From a virus: a stretch of DNA of 64,000 nucleotides. The stretch is taken from IMG/VR virus record IMGVR_UViG_3300013131_004609, positions 1 through 64,000 of that record; one strand, given 5' to 3'. Position numbers and translations under genes: made by a program. Shown here piece after piece: positions 16,401-24,298 of this stretch (position 1 is the first letter of the stretch; every line of letters begins with the position of its first letter). Under the pieces are notes generated by a model. It saw only the letters and a list, made by a program, of their open reading frames with translations. It did not search any database and was not told the origin of the DNA.

Positions 16401-16995
16401 CGTCTTGTTGCGTTGATCTCTTCTGAAAGATTACTTGTGTACTGTTCGCCATTTCCGGTATGTACACAAGAGCCTCGAGGGACAGTGAAGTCTCATCTCC
16501 CGGATTCAGCACTACTTCTCCAGAGTTATTCTTCGATAGCTCAGGATACAGTGTTCCAGACTTATCTTTTACGACGATCCATGAGCCATCTATCTGTGTT
16601 GTCCCTGAAGAGCCAGAGAATCTCAGAGAGCCAGTCCACGTCGGGAATCTGTCGAACACCCATTTCTCGAAACCTGTGAGAGAGTCTAGGAAGGATTCAA
16701 CTTCTCTTTTAGATCCATCGAAAGGGTAACCGTTGATGATCTTGTTGAATGCCTCGTTGACTTTTACTTCAGCAGAAGAGAAGAAGCAGTGATTTTCAAA
16801 GAACGACCAGTCCAAGTTTAACTGCTGTGTGCTCTTCAGCGGATAACCAAGTGGGTCGTACTTGAAAGAGTCATCACTGCCCGTATTTGAATCTGTCAGG
16901 TTGAAATCTGAGTAAGAAAGTTGTACGGGCTTGGAGTCCTGTACAGCAGACTTCATGAAGGACGGTACGTAAGGTGAGTTGGACCTAGTGCTCAT
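13498..16995 (-). CDS. Large virion protein with LamG-like domains
   Basis: A 1165-residue protein. Residues about 160-345 look like a LamG/concanavalin-type beta-sandwich (DETSLSLEALVYIP, AFTFYLEP, YNHVCVILNKEN, FSGSLDEVRIFHSV). A second similar fold spans about 675-885 (SGSWNMEGLFKFNN ... FFGWASNLRFWSKGLSESEW). Between them, about 440-660, is a mostly helical part with YIWAKFFDELKMYVDAF, usual for baseplate connectors. LamG domains bind glycans or peptides, so this protein may contribute to host recognition or adsorption. It lies 12 bases after the DNRLRE-like gene in the tail run. Exact baseplate position cannot be told from sequence alone. Confidence 0.75.
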   Translation of the reverse strand: MSTRSNSPYVPSFMKSAVQDSKPVQLSYSDFNLTDSNTGSDDSFKYDPLGYPLKSTQQLNLDWSFFENHCFFSSAEVKVNEAFNKIINGYPFDGSKREVESFLDSLTGFEKWVFDRFPTWTGSLRFSGSSGTTQIDGSWIVVKDKSGTLYPELSKNNSGEVVLNPGDETSLSLEALVYIPEMANSTQVIFQKRSTQQDAFTFYLEPSASTTDVNAVFSVCSGSSRNYVEGTLRKGEYNHVCVILNKENVREHKLDFYRNEGLVAESVSRIRFDKLNIDSSDFVIGSGSSFFKSNTLVTPNQTFSGSLDEVRIFHSVRDERLQKLYASKGIYSSPDLKLYYRFNEPSGSLSFNGNSSIDSVVLDSSGNSLHSNVSNFSFDLRSDNEDDTKSPLTDERDEFKKVLFPAYADVTSLNIDLLTSASLYDAKNPNNIIRLVPKHYLLEGALEDGFSDVEGNGGSPYTGEGIPGQGKRGSVQIILTFLYIWAKFFDELKMYVDAFGTLKTVDYELNETTPDNFLEDLVRQYGFYLPKFFSNANVEQFAEGQNIAGLTNINTPLKKIQSILLRRVLVNMPDIVRSKGTQHSIRSFLRSIGIDPENSLRIREYGGSTVKQLKDSRENRIEVGSMAEFTGSSLVVTTPLSSSRPEPGYPHPRGTFVKSSLGANIDTDYVWDGLHTSGSWNMEGLFKFNNERIDLITDLNGQSLMRMIVTGSSATADPGLVVNVVATQFNDYPRSIASVQAFVRPGMSTSSPLLHLTLDMKGKGIFDGDKWNVAIGCMRNDEIDSVRSSSYYLRVGKTESGELNDLYTTSSYFFEQPLAEGNVFRSGSTQHNVSGTYISMGENQNIPTGTPMGSYLFLNDTTSSDPIARTTQFFGWASNLRFWSKGLSESEWKEHVRNPKSVGVSNPLVNYNYVNKISGSFQKLRLDTLTKQPTKNATSIGEIEFLDFSQNNVVTRGTGFLSGTQVLRGDIFNYSYLSPTFDESSISDKVRIRSFEDNSLVLENPQAVLSATYLSDTFFLQEEPQDDLRLSIEFSMVDSLDKDMVNMFSSFDLLGDILGSPEMAFSPDYPDLENLRDVYFNRLSGKPDFRKFLEFYRWFDISISSFVEQLIPSKTIYKGTNYVIESHMLERHKHLYKHQNNYIGERRAIDDTFLVQQIVGRVKKY

Positions 16996-17007
16996 TCTTT
17001 GATCCCG

Positions 17008-18516
17008 TTATGATCCGCTCAAGATTCTGAAAGCAGGTGATGAGTTTAGGTATTTTGTCTTCACGCCGTTGTGGTTTATCATCAAGTCAAAGATGTAAGT
17101 TCTTCCTACTATTAGTCCTGATGTGTAGAATTTAAAGAACATTCCTGAGGCATCGCTTGAAACTTTTGTCGAATTTCTCACGTCGTCGAAAGGAACCACG
17201 ACTTCATTTGTCACGGCGTCTCTCAACTGGTAGTGTACTTCCCTTATGACGACGCCTGCTAGCTCGACTGGGGTTTTTGTAACCTTGATCAGAGGAGAAG
17301 TTTGATCAAATATGTTTACTCTGACGTATACTTCTTCGTTGTCGTAGTATGTGTTCTTGACGTCATACAAGTTCACCACATACTTCTTCAGTCCTCTAGA
17401 AGAAGTCCTAGTTGCCGGTGATGACGTTAAATTACTACCTGTAACATATGCCACTGTTTGATCGAGCGAAGTCCAAATGGGCGTGAAAACTACAGAACCC
17501 GACAAAGCTATCTTTGACTTTATTGTAGCGTCGGACGAAGGTAAAGTCACGGACGCTGTGTAAGTTCCGCTAACATAATTCGATCCATAAGAGAATTGCG
17601 ATCCTGAGAAGTAGAGGCTGTAATAACCACCAGATATTTCAGTCGACATCTTGAGGAGTAGGCTGTTACTTCCTGTCACTTGAGACAAACTACTTCCTGA
17701 GACGATGTTTGTCAGACTACCTCCGACGTAATTGTAGAGTGTTATGTTGCACGGAGAGTCAAAGGTTAAATTCTGAGAATCGTCTGTTATAGAATCATCG
17801 AATCCGACAATAAGCCTTGGATGCTTAGACTCATCAAAAGCGTTACGTGAAGCAAATCTTTTTACGAAATAAGTTTGGGTATTGACTTCCAATGACTTTA
17901 ATAAAGATATTCTAAAACCACTGTCGGGTATCTCTCCTGTCAGTGTTGCTGACAGGAGAGATGTGACGTCCACCACGAGGTCCTCTGTCCCTTTTACGAA
18001 AGTTTGATTTTTCTCTGTTGAAGCTAAGCTCAATGAACTTGTCACGTAGTCTCCTGGAGAGCTTTGAGCATCGCAATCCTTTTCGCTTCCCGTCACATAC
18101 CACAGAGTTCCGAGCGACGAAGTAATCCAGTTGCAAGAATCTGTGTCAGAATAGTAGGTGACGTCTCGTCCTATTCCTTCGTCAAATGAGGCGGACAATG
18201 GAAAGACGCTGACAGAGAAGTTAGCAGGAGTAGGCTGCCCACCATACACGTCTTTGAGACGAAGTTCACACCAGAAGCTAGAGTCGTTTATGTCGATTTT
18301 CCCATCTCGATGGAGTGACTTCAGATCTGTCAAGTCAAAATGAACTAGAATCCTTGACACTTCTGTGTTCGGGGAAGAGCCGCTGCTCGTCACGCCGTAA
18401 AGCTTGAAGAGATCGAGAGTGCCTGCCGCTCCGACATTGCTCCCCGTCTTCCTGACTCCCTTCACCACTTTGTTTGTGATGTAAGTGTCTTTGTCTGCTT
18501 TAATTAGTTTCAGCAT
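17008..18516 (-). CDS. Virion protein with DNRLRE/CBM-like N-terminal domain
   Basis: A 502-residue protein. The N-terminal 160 residues match the style of DNRLRE/CBM96-type beta-sandwiches: KADKDTYITNKVV at the start, SRILVHFDLTDLKSL near 65, then a Trp/Cys-containing SCNWITSSLGTLWYV segment. The rest is beta-rich with TGS/SGS repeats and immunoglobulin-like strands (KTPVELAGVVIREVHYQLRD). It lies 8 bases after the gp6-like gene and is likely a baseplate or fibre component. A perfect 14-bp inverted repeat lies in its coding sequence at 17930-17962. Confidence 0.65.
   Translation of the reverse strand: MLKLIKADKDTYITNKVVKGVRKTGSNVGAAGTLDLFKLYGVTSSGSSPNTEVSRILVHFDLTDLKSLHRDGKIDINDSSFWCELRLKDVYGGQPTPANFSVSVFPLSASFDEGIGRDVTYYSDTDSCNWITSSLGTLWYVTGSEKDCDAQSSPGDYVTSSLSLASTEKNQTFVKGTEDLVVDVTSLLSATLTGEIPDSGFRISLLKSLEVNTQTYFVKRFASRNAFDESKHPRLIVGFDDSITDDSQNLTFDSPCNITLYNYVGGSLTNIVSGSSLSQVTGSNSLLLKMSTEISGGYYSLYFSGSQFSYGSNYVSGTYTASVTLPSSDATIKSKIALSGSVVFTPIWTSLDQTVAYVTGSNLTSSPATRTSSRGLKKYVVNLYDVKNTYYDNEEVYVRVNIFDQTSPLIKVTKTPVELAGVVIREVHYQLRDAVTNEVVVPFDDVRNSTKVSSDASGMFFKFYTSGLIVGRTYIFDLMINHNGVKTKYLNSSPAFRILSGS
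17930..17962. repeat. Perfect 14-bp inverted repeat inside a tail gene
   Basis: atctctcctgtcag at 17930-17943 is exactly complementary to ctgacaggagagat at 17949-17962, with the 5-base loop tgttg. There is no T-run after it on either strand, so it is not a normal terminator. It encodes part of SLLSATLTGEIP. It could be an RNA processing or pausing hairpin. Confidence 0.8.
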
Positions 18517-18524
18517 TGGTCCTC

Positions 18525-20396
18525 TTACGTGTTAGACACGCACTTTCCGATTATGTTGATGTCAGGATATTTTATCTCAAATATCGATCCCTCTGGTGGG
18601 TAGATAATCTGATTCTTTGTGTTTGTGGACACGTCGAAGTTTATTGGTGAGTACTCTTTGTTCTTCACGGTTCCGTACAGATTATTGAATTTAACTCTGT
18701 CCACAGATATCACACCGGGTTTTGAGAATATTGTTGCAATGACATCTGAGATCACTATCGGCTGTCCTATGTTGAAGTTGGTTAGCTGAAACTGAGACTT
18801 GAGGTCCGTTATTATGCTTTGAAGCAAGAGGCTCTTGTTGAGTGACGGATCTACTACTATCTGAAAAAATAGCTCTAGATTGACGATCGAAGCGTCCATG
18901 ACGTCTATTGCGTCCGACACCATTCTGTACGCATTCAAGTATCTCTTGAGATTCAACTTTAAAGCGTCAGGAGAAGTTATCAATTGATTCTGCGAGTTTC
19001 TGGAGACTATGTAAAGTCTCGACGCCAGCGGGTTGTTTGGGTTCTTAGTTATGGCTGCTCTGAAGACTCTTCCGAAGTTGCTTGGCATCGTGTAGACCCT
19101 TGTCAGAAGGTCTTCCTTCGTCACAATTCTCTCTTGCGAGTTCTTGATCGTCGGAACCAGAGCGAGAAGATCGTCGGCAGTGGGAGCGTCCTCTCCGCCC
19201 GATGCAACTTGTGGGTTCGTCGCCTCGACCGTCCTTCTGACTTGTGCCTGTTCTGACGCAGATGGATTATTAGGAAAAGCTATTCTCAAGTCCGTTATGC
19301 TTCTGATCGTATTTACGTTGACGTTGTGGGAGAGTCCGCCGCCGTGTCTGTAGGTTACCGTGAGAGTAGTGTTTGACGCCGCGATTCCCAATGTTGAAGT
19401 CTGCAACATCTTCTGGGGATTCACGGGGACTCTTGAGAAGGTCTGCGAGAAAGGAAGCGGCAAGGAGAACTCAGATGGGTCAGGTATGACGTCGTCTTCG
19501 AGGTTGTCAGCAGTTCCTCCTCCGAACACCAGCGTCGTCTTTCTGTTGCTAAGAGATACTTCTTTTACAAATCTGTACGGTGCAGGAACTATTTTTAGGT
19601 TGTCCTTCACGAGAGAGTTTGTTGTCGAGTTGTCTACGAGGTTGAGGACGTTCCTGTACACGACGTCATGCGTTAGACTTCCTACTTCATAATAGACGTT
19701 GCCCAGTCCATCGACTACTCTCAGGATCTGTGTCACATCAGACTGTGACAAGGATAATCTTCTAAACTGTATGAACTCTCCTACAGAGAACGTTTCGGTC
19801 GTCAGATTTCCTGACGTGCACAGACCGGTCTTCTTCAAGATCTTGCTGATTATCTTCCCGCCTATCCGTCTACCATTGACCGGAGGTATGGAAGGATCTA
19901 GAATGAGGGCGCCCGTGGAAGAGTCGACTGACCAGAATTTCACGTCCTCTAGAAGTGTGAACTGTGTGCCGTTGTCTGCCTGAATAATTGTTCCTTCTTG
20001 TACGGTAGGAAGGAAGTCGGGGTCTGGTGAGAGATCTGAGTCTGACAGTACTGGTACTTCTATGTAGAAGTCTACGTTTGCGAGCGCCGCAGAAGCACCT
20101 ACCACAGGTACGCCTGCACTTCTCAAGATCTTCTCGACGTTCTGTGTCTCTACGACCGTCTCGTTGTTTAGCTCTCCGTATAGGTGGTCCAGGTAGAACG
20201 ATAGATTGTCTCCTACGTATGCCGCCATGTCCAAGAACAATCCTCCCACGGATGCCTCTGAGAAGTCCTGTATTCTGTCCGGGTAATACTGACGTGCATA
20301 GTCGAGCAATACTGTCCTGAAACTGTCAAAGTCTCTGGCCAGGTAGTTTCTCTGTCTGATTGACTTCAGTGCTGTCTTGTTGTCGTTGATCGCCAT
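18525..20396 (-). CDS. Baseplate wedge protein, gp6/J-like
   Basis: A 623-residue protein with the family N-terminus: RNYLARDFDSFR, DYARQYYPDRIQDF, ASVGGLFLDMAAYVGDNLSF and YLDHLYGE in the first 90 residues, a hallmark of T4 gp6 and related Baseplate_J proteins. The middle has the expected VFGGGTADNLEDD and SQERIVTKEDLLTRVYTMP near 420, and the C-terminus has the conserved VDRVKFNNLYG. In T4, gp6 dimers form the inner baseplate ring and drive sheath contraction. It follows the gp25-like gene, the order expected for a contractile tail. This is one of the best anchors for calling the genome T4-like. Confidence 0.9.
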   Translation of the reverse strand: MAINDNKTALKSIRQRNYLARDFDSFRTVLLDYARQYYPDRIQDFSEASVGGLFLDMAAYVGDNLSFYLDHLYGELNNETVVETQNVEKILRSAGVPVVGASAALANVDFYIEVPVLSDSDLSPDPDFLPTVQEGTIIQADNGTQFTLLEDVKFWSVDSSTGALILDPSIPPVNGRRIGGKIISKILKKTGLCTSGNLTTETFSVGEFIQFRRLSLSQSDVTQILRVVDGLGNVYYEVGSLTHDVVYRNVLNLVDNSTTNSLVKDNLKIVPAPYRFVKEVSLSNRKTTLVFGGGTADNLEDDVIPDPSEFSLPLPFSQTFSRVPVNPQKMLQTSTLGIAASNTTLTVTYRHGGGLSHNVNVNTIRSITDLRIAFPNNPSASEQAQVRRTVEATNPQVASGGEDAPTADDLLALVPTIKNSQERIVTKEDLLTRVYTMPSNFGRVFRAAITKNPNNPLASRLYIVSRNSQNQLITSPDALKLNLKRYLNAYRMVSDAIDVMDASIVNLELFFQIVVDPSLNKSLLLQSIITDLKSQFQLTNFNIGQPIVISDVIATIFSKPGVISVDRVKFNNLYGTVKNKEYSPINFDVSTNTKNQIIYPPEGSIFEIKYPDINIIGKCVSNT

Positions 20397-20429
20397 CTTT
20401 GGACCTGACTTTTCATAAATAAGAAATCT

Positions 20430-20897
20430 TCATATCACATACAAAACAATTTGCAAACCTTTTTTATAGACATCCAAGTTTGGTATGTTGTAAGTTATGT
20501 TAACTTTTATGACACCCGTATTTCTGTTGTCCATTCTATCAACTTCTGAAGAGAAGTCTTCTAAATCTATGAACGGCATCCAAGTGTCGACTGCGTCTTT
20601 GATTCTGTTCACTGCCTCGTTGTCAAAGTTGTCCTGAGAGACGAACTCTGTCGTCAGCGGTCTCAGGTTGGCCCCAAAGTTGTAAAGTCCAAGACGCTCA
20701 CCCCAGTTTGTTAGGAGTAAATTCCTCAAATTGTCAGCAAACTGCTCCTCAAGGCTGTAGTTCATCTCGAGGATACCGTCCTTTGCGCCGATCTTCAGAG
20801 GCGTCTTTATTCCATAAGGTATCTGGGAAGTCTCGAGACTCTCATCCTCTACGTTCTGTTGGGTCTTTCCCACACTCTTGAAGCTATACACTGCCAT
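20430..20897 (-). CDS. Baseplate wedge protein, gp25-like
   Basis: A 155-residue protein of the GPW/gp25 family. Seen: PLKIGAKDGILEMNYSLEEQF in the first third, LRNLLLTNWGERLGLYNFGANLRPL in the middle (the family signature, usually LxTxxGER), and VIKVNITYNIP near the end. In T4, gp25 joins gp6 and gp53 in the wedge and is linked to sheath initiation. The ATG at 20897 begins MAVYSF; a GTG at 20915 is in frame and adds six residues. Neither has a good ribosome site, so the start is uncertain. It lies 33 bases upstream of the gp6-like gene. Confidence 0.88.
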   Translation of the reverse strand: MAVYSFKSVGKTQQNVEDESLETSQIPYGIKTPLKIGAKDGILEMNYSLEEQFADNLRNLLLTNWGERLGLYNFGANLRPLTTEFVSQDNFDNEAVNRIKDAVDTWMPFIDLEDFSSEVDRMDNRNTGVIKVNITYNIPNLDVYKKGLQIVLYVI

Positions 20898-20970
20898 GTG
20901 ACTAACTATTGACACGAAAATTTAGTCGACCTCGACTTTACTTGTTATCGTCAAAATCTAATATAGACAA

Positions 20971-21297
20971 ATGCCTTTAACGGATGAATTAGCGGATCAA
21001 ATTGCTTCTAAAGTGAGCAAAGAAATAGTGAGAAGTACTGTTCCTGCTGCAAACAGACCACCATCTTTAGGTGCAGCCGAACAAGGTAAAATTGAGAAAA
21101 ACTGGGAAGAAATAATCAAACTGATAGTGAAAGAAGTTTTCACCCAGATAAAGGCTCAGGCTGTCATAAAAATAGACAATTTCAGCATTACAGGAGTTCC
21201 TTCTGAAAAAGCTACTTTGACGGCCCCACCGGGCGGCGGTCTTGTCGCAGGAACAATTTCTCCACCTACTAATCCGATTACAGGAAAGATCACTTAA
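20971..21297 (+). CDS. Hypothetical protein opposite the tail run
   Basis: A 108-residue protein on the plus strand inside a minus-strand block. The N-terminal half is helical (LADQIASKVSKEIVR, KNWEEIIKLIVKEVFTQI), and the C-terminal part is Pro/Gly/Thr-rich (TAPPGGGLVAGTI). No family recognised. It ends by overlapping the 3' end of the spike-like gene by 8 bases, and its start shares a 73-base divergent region with the gp25-like gene. The AT-rich codons match the late genes, so a small virion or assembly protein is plausible. Confidence 0.6.
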   Translation: MPLTDELADQIASKVSKEIVRSTVPAANRPPSLGAAEQGKIEKNWEEIIKLIVKEVFTQIKAQAVIKIDNFSITGVPSEKATLTAPPGGGLVAGTISPPTNPITGKIT

Positions 21298-22786
21298 TAA
21301 GGATCTTTGTGGCAAATTCTCCCGTGGATGCGTTACCCGTTACGCCCATCGCTCCGCCAATTGTGTCGACGAGCGGCTGACCGATGACTTTACCTGATGT
21401 TGCAGTGGTAACTTTAGAACACAAAACTGCGAGGTCAGCATCATCGCCACCTAGTTTTACGAAGCCGTCGTTTGATGGGCTAATGACGATGTCACCGTTC
21501 TTCTTTATGACGATCGATGCCCAGTCACTTGTAGCAGTTTTCTCTGCTTTTATCTTCTTTTTTGTCTCTGAAGGTTTGCCAGGTGGGTCGATTAGTGTTT
21601 CTTCAAATCCTGTGACAACAATCTCGATGTCAGAACGTGCTATCAGACGAACTTTGTCAGACTTTATCACTATTGCTGCATCACCGTCTTTGTCGTCTTC
21701 GACCGTTTGCTTGCGATATTTTGGAGTTCCGTCAAATTTTTCTTTGTTATAACTTTTTAGTCCAAAATATTCGTCTGTAGAAGTCCTCTGTGATATCAGG
21801 ACTCTGCTCCTGTCGTTCTTAAAGTCTGGGTCTCCCTCGTTCGGTTTGAGGACGTCGAGAGATTTATTTAACTCTCTCTTTATCTCTTCGCCTCTGTCTT
21901 TACCTTTCTCCTTGAATATGGAGGTCGTCGGAGCTTCAAGTCCAAATGTGTCGTTTATCTGACCTCTGCCCGCGACTAAGTCTATAGACCCTTGCTCATG
22001 TCGAGACTTTTCTATTGATCCGGACCTGTCAGTTCCTAAAACTATGAGGGTATTATTTGAACCCTCAAAAGCAATGTCACTAGGTCGTTTCCTGAATCTT
22101 GGAACAGCTTCATACGTGACATACTGAGCGGCATTAGACTCCAGGACGAGTCTCTCAAATATGTCTTCTTCCTCGCCCAAGAGAATGGTTCCTTCTGATG
22201 CTGTTACTCTCTCTTCTCCTTTTTTGACGACCGGTCCGTTTCTCAACTCGTGGAAGACGCTCTCGCCGTTGTCTACCTGACCCTTTTGCTGATTGTCCGC
22301 CCGCTCCTTTGTTGTGGGTGCGAGAGATATCTCAAACATTCTTCCTGGATGAGAATGGTTGACATCGTCAGAAGTGTGAGGCTCTATGACTCTCGACATC
22401 CAGAAAGCCATGTCTGAGTTTGGGACTTCAGGTTTCTCGAGCATTGCCCACACGCATTCTCCTGGTTTGCACGGAAGAGATATGTGTGACGGAAAGAACG
22501 GAAAGACGAACATGGGATTTACTTCTTCACCGACTCTCTTGGCAATTATTGTATTTCTTGGAAGGAGAGAAGCATACTGCATGTTGGACACACCCATTGA
22601 GTGCCAGATGTTTATCTTTTCATCGTCTACTAGATCAACATTGGGGTCGGTAACAACATCCATCACTATCATTCTTATGAAAGTGGAAGCGTAGGAAGGT
22701 GCAGCTTCGTAAGTGTCCCTATTGAGACGACCTTCAGCGACTTTTTGTAGATTATTTGCTACGTCTGTAGTGGTTAACTTGGCCAT
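21290..22786 (-). CDS. Baseplate hub or central-spike-like protein (gp5/VgrG style)
   Basis: A 498-residue protein. The first part, to about 170, includes WHSMGVSNMQYASLLPRNTI and a beta-barrel-like stretch (FVFPFFPSHISLPCKPGECVWAML) consistent with an OB-fold hub. The middle is charged and irregular. The C-terminal third shows short alternating strands (AIVIKSDKVRLIAR, IEIVV, ASIVIKKNGDIVISP, GFVKLGGDDADLAVL), the pattern of gp5/VgrG beta-helical spikes. No lysozyme domain is evident, unlike T4 gp5. It sits next to gp25 and gp6-like genes. The assignment rests on fold pattern and position. Confidence 0.7.
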   Translation of the reverse strand: MAKLTTTDVANNLQKVAEGRLNRDTYEAAPSYASTFIRMIVMDVVTDPNVDLVDDEKINIWHSMGVSNMQYASLLPRNTIIAKRVGEEVNPMFVFPFFPSHISLPCKPGECVWAMLEKPEVPNSDMAFWMSRVIEPHTSDDVNHSHPGRMFEISLAPTTKERADNQQKGQVDNGESVFHELRNGPVVKKGEERVTASEGTILLGEEEDIFERLVLESNAAQYVTYEAVPRFRKRPSDIAFEGSNNTLIVLGTDRSGSIEKSRHEQGSIDLVAGRGQINDTFGLEAPTTSIFKEKGKDRGEEIKRELNKSLDVLKPNEGDPDFKNDRSRVLISQRTSTDEYFGLKSYNKEKFDGTPKYRKQTVEDDKDGDAAIVIKSDKVRLIARSDIEIVVTGFEETLIDPPGKPSETKKKIKAEKTATSDWASIVIKKNGDIVISPSNDGFVKLGGDDADLAVLCSKVTTATSGKVIGQPLVDTIGGAMGVTGNASTGEFATKILIK

Positions 22787-22787
22787 T

Positions 22788-23147
22788 CTACGACCCTATC
22801 TTCTTAAACATCTCTTCTGGGTCTATGTCTTCTTCTTGCTTCGTTTCAGACTTTGAGACAAGTTCTGCTAGTCTTATGATCTGGTCATTTGCCTTGCTCA
22901 TCCTCTCTATGTAAGTCGCTAGGGTCTTACCGTGGATGGCGTGCTCAGTGCTCTTATCTTCCACTATCTCTATCAGAGTCGTGAAGAGTATGTAAGCATT
23001 CTGCCTGTCTGTGACAGCGTTCTCGTATATCTCTCTCCAGAGCTTCTTCTTCTTGTCGGAGACGCCGTCTATCTGACCGAGCAAGTCCGAAAAGTCCTTG
23101 ATCTTGTCATCAATTGTTCCTGTTTTTGTCTTTTGATTCGACTTCAT
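22788..23147 (-). CDS. Small helical protein next to late sigma factor
   Basis: A 119-residue, almost fully helical and charged protein. The core near residues 45-95 (TDRQNAYILFTTLIEIVED, HGKTLATYIERMSKANDQIIRLAELV) looks like a conserved short phage protein, ending in an acidic tail DIDPEEMFKKIGS. Candidates are a late-transcription co-activator (gp33-like role) or a small terminase-like DNA binder; neither can be proved here. The gene lies 11 bases after the sigma gene and 1 base before the hub gene, so it is co-expressed with both. Confidence 0.6.
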   Translation of the reverse strand: MKSNQKTKTGTIDDKIKDFSDLLGQIDGVSDKKKKLWREIYENAVTDRQNAYILFTTLIEIVEDKSTEHAIHGKTLATYIERMSKANDQIIRLAELVSKSETKQEEDIDPEEMFKKIGS

Positions 23148-23158
23148 GACATGAAATA

Positions 23159-23998
23159 TTAAGAAATTTTTGAGTCTACCTTCGATTTTTTGTAGTGACG
23201 CTTTATGGACTGCATCGCAGTGGTCAACTGTTTCGGAGACAGACCTGACAGCTCTCTCATGTAAAGCAGAACGGCGCTCTTGTTCAGAAGGTCTATCTCG
23301 TCTATGTTTTCAAAGATTGTGATTATAGCATTGATGCAAGTCAATTCGTTCTCAGTCTTCGCCTTAGAGCGAACTTCGTATAGCATAGTGACAATACTCT
23401 CTACAGACGAAGAGGAGTCCATAAAAAAGTCTTGAGGAGGAAGAGTATTGTGCTCCTCAATCAAGACTGTCTCATGTACGGTCAAACCGCTGGGGTCGTC
23501 TAGGCTTACACTCTTTTTGGTCCTCTGAGTCTTCTGTTTTGTCCTGATTATCAACCAGTTCTTTGCGACGACGTTGAAGTAGGAGAAAGCGTTTGTGCCT
23601 CTCTTGGCGTCGAACTTGTGGATCGTCTCGAACAAGAAATTGACACAGTCATTTTTTAGTTCCTCGTACGTGTCGTGCATTCCTGTGAACTTGTGAATGT
23701 TGATGAGATTCTCTACGAGCTTCTCAAAAGCTGGCATTATCTGCGTGACATAGAGCTTGTCTTTCTCTTTTCTTCTCTCTTCTTCTTGAAATTTGACTAT
23801 TGCTTCTTGAGTCTCGGCGTTGAAGTAGAGCTTCAAATTGCTCTTCTCTACCTTCTTTTCCTTCACTTCAAGCTCTACTGTTACGTCCACACTAATTGAC
23901 GTCAATTCTAAGGATTCACTTAGAGAATTCTCGACAGACTTTTTGGACTTCTTCGACTGACGACGTGTCTCCTTTCTTTCTTTTTGCTGTTTCTCCAT
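23159..23998 (-). CDS. Late-transcription sigma factor, gp55-like
   Basis: A 279-residue protein. A basic, low-complexity N-terminal 60 residues precede a sigma region 2-like helical core at about 85-155 with NDCVNFLFETIHKFDAKRG and NAFSYFNVVAKNWLI, the part that binds the RNA polymerase clamp and the -10 element. A C-terminal helical domain ends LSPKQLTTAMQSIKRHYKK. This layout matches the divergent T4 gp55 family, which directs host RNA polymerase to late promoters of the TATAAATA type together with a sliding clamp and co-activator. Other regulators are not identified with certainty in the window. The gene lies directly downstream of a conserved small membrane protein. Confidence 0.82.
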   Translation of the reverse strand: MEKQQKERKETRRQSKKSKKSVENSLSESLELTSISVDVTVELEVKEKKVEKSNLKLYFNAETQEAIVKFQEEERRKEKDKLYVTQIMPAFEKLVENLINIHKFTGMHDTYEELKNDCVNFLFETIHKFDAKRGTNAFSYFNVVAKNWLIIRTKQKTQRTKKSVSLDDPSGLTVHETVLIEEHNTLPPQDFFMDSSSSVESIVTMLYEVRSKAKTENELTCINAIITIFENIDEIDLLNKSAVLLYMRELSGLSPKQLTTAMQSIKRHYKKSKVDSKIS

Positions 23999-24007
23999 GG
24001 CTTAAGT

Positions 24008-24298
24008 CTATTCTATGTTTTCTAAAGTCTCGTCGAGAACTTTTGCTACTTTCAATACGGAATTTTTTGCGATTACCATGTCTTGTATCAACTCCTTCAC
24101 GACGGGCTCATCTGAGAAGACTTCTATTTTTGTCTTCTTGTCCATTGCTTCTATTTGCTCTTCAAGAATGTCAAGAGACTCAGAGAGAGACAGACTTACA
24201 TCTTCAAGCTTTTCGAACAACTCTATGTTCTTTCTTACACTGAAGAAGGCAACAGCAGAAGTCGATAGAAGAGTTAATGTTAAGAGAAAAATCGTCAA
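24008..24298 (-). CDS. Small membrane protein with coiled coil
   Basis: A 96-residue protein with one N-terminal membrane segment (IFLLTLTLLSTSAVAFFSV, residues 3-21), then a coiled-coil region (LFEKLEDVSLSLSESLDIL, and on to 52) and a short domain FSDEPVVKELIQDM near 61-74. This is the shape of a small protein often found in marine T4-like phages; its function is unknown. It overlaps the upstream glycosyltransferase stop by 4 bases and precedes the sigma gene by 9 bases, so it links the sugar and late-regulation parts of the transcript. Confidence 0.65.
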   Translation of the reverse strand: MTIFLLTLTLLSTSAVAFFSVRKNIELFEKLEDVSLSLSESLDILEEQIEAMDKKTKIEVFSDEPVVKELIQDMVIAKNSVLKVAKVLDETLENIE

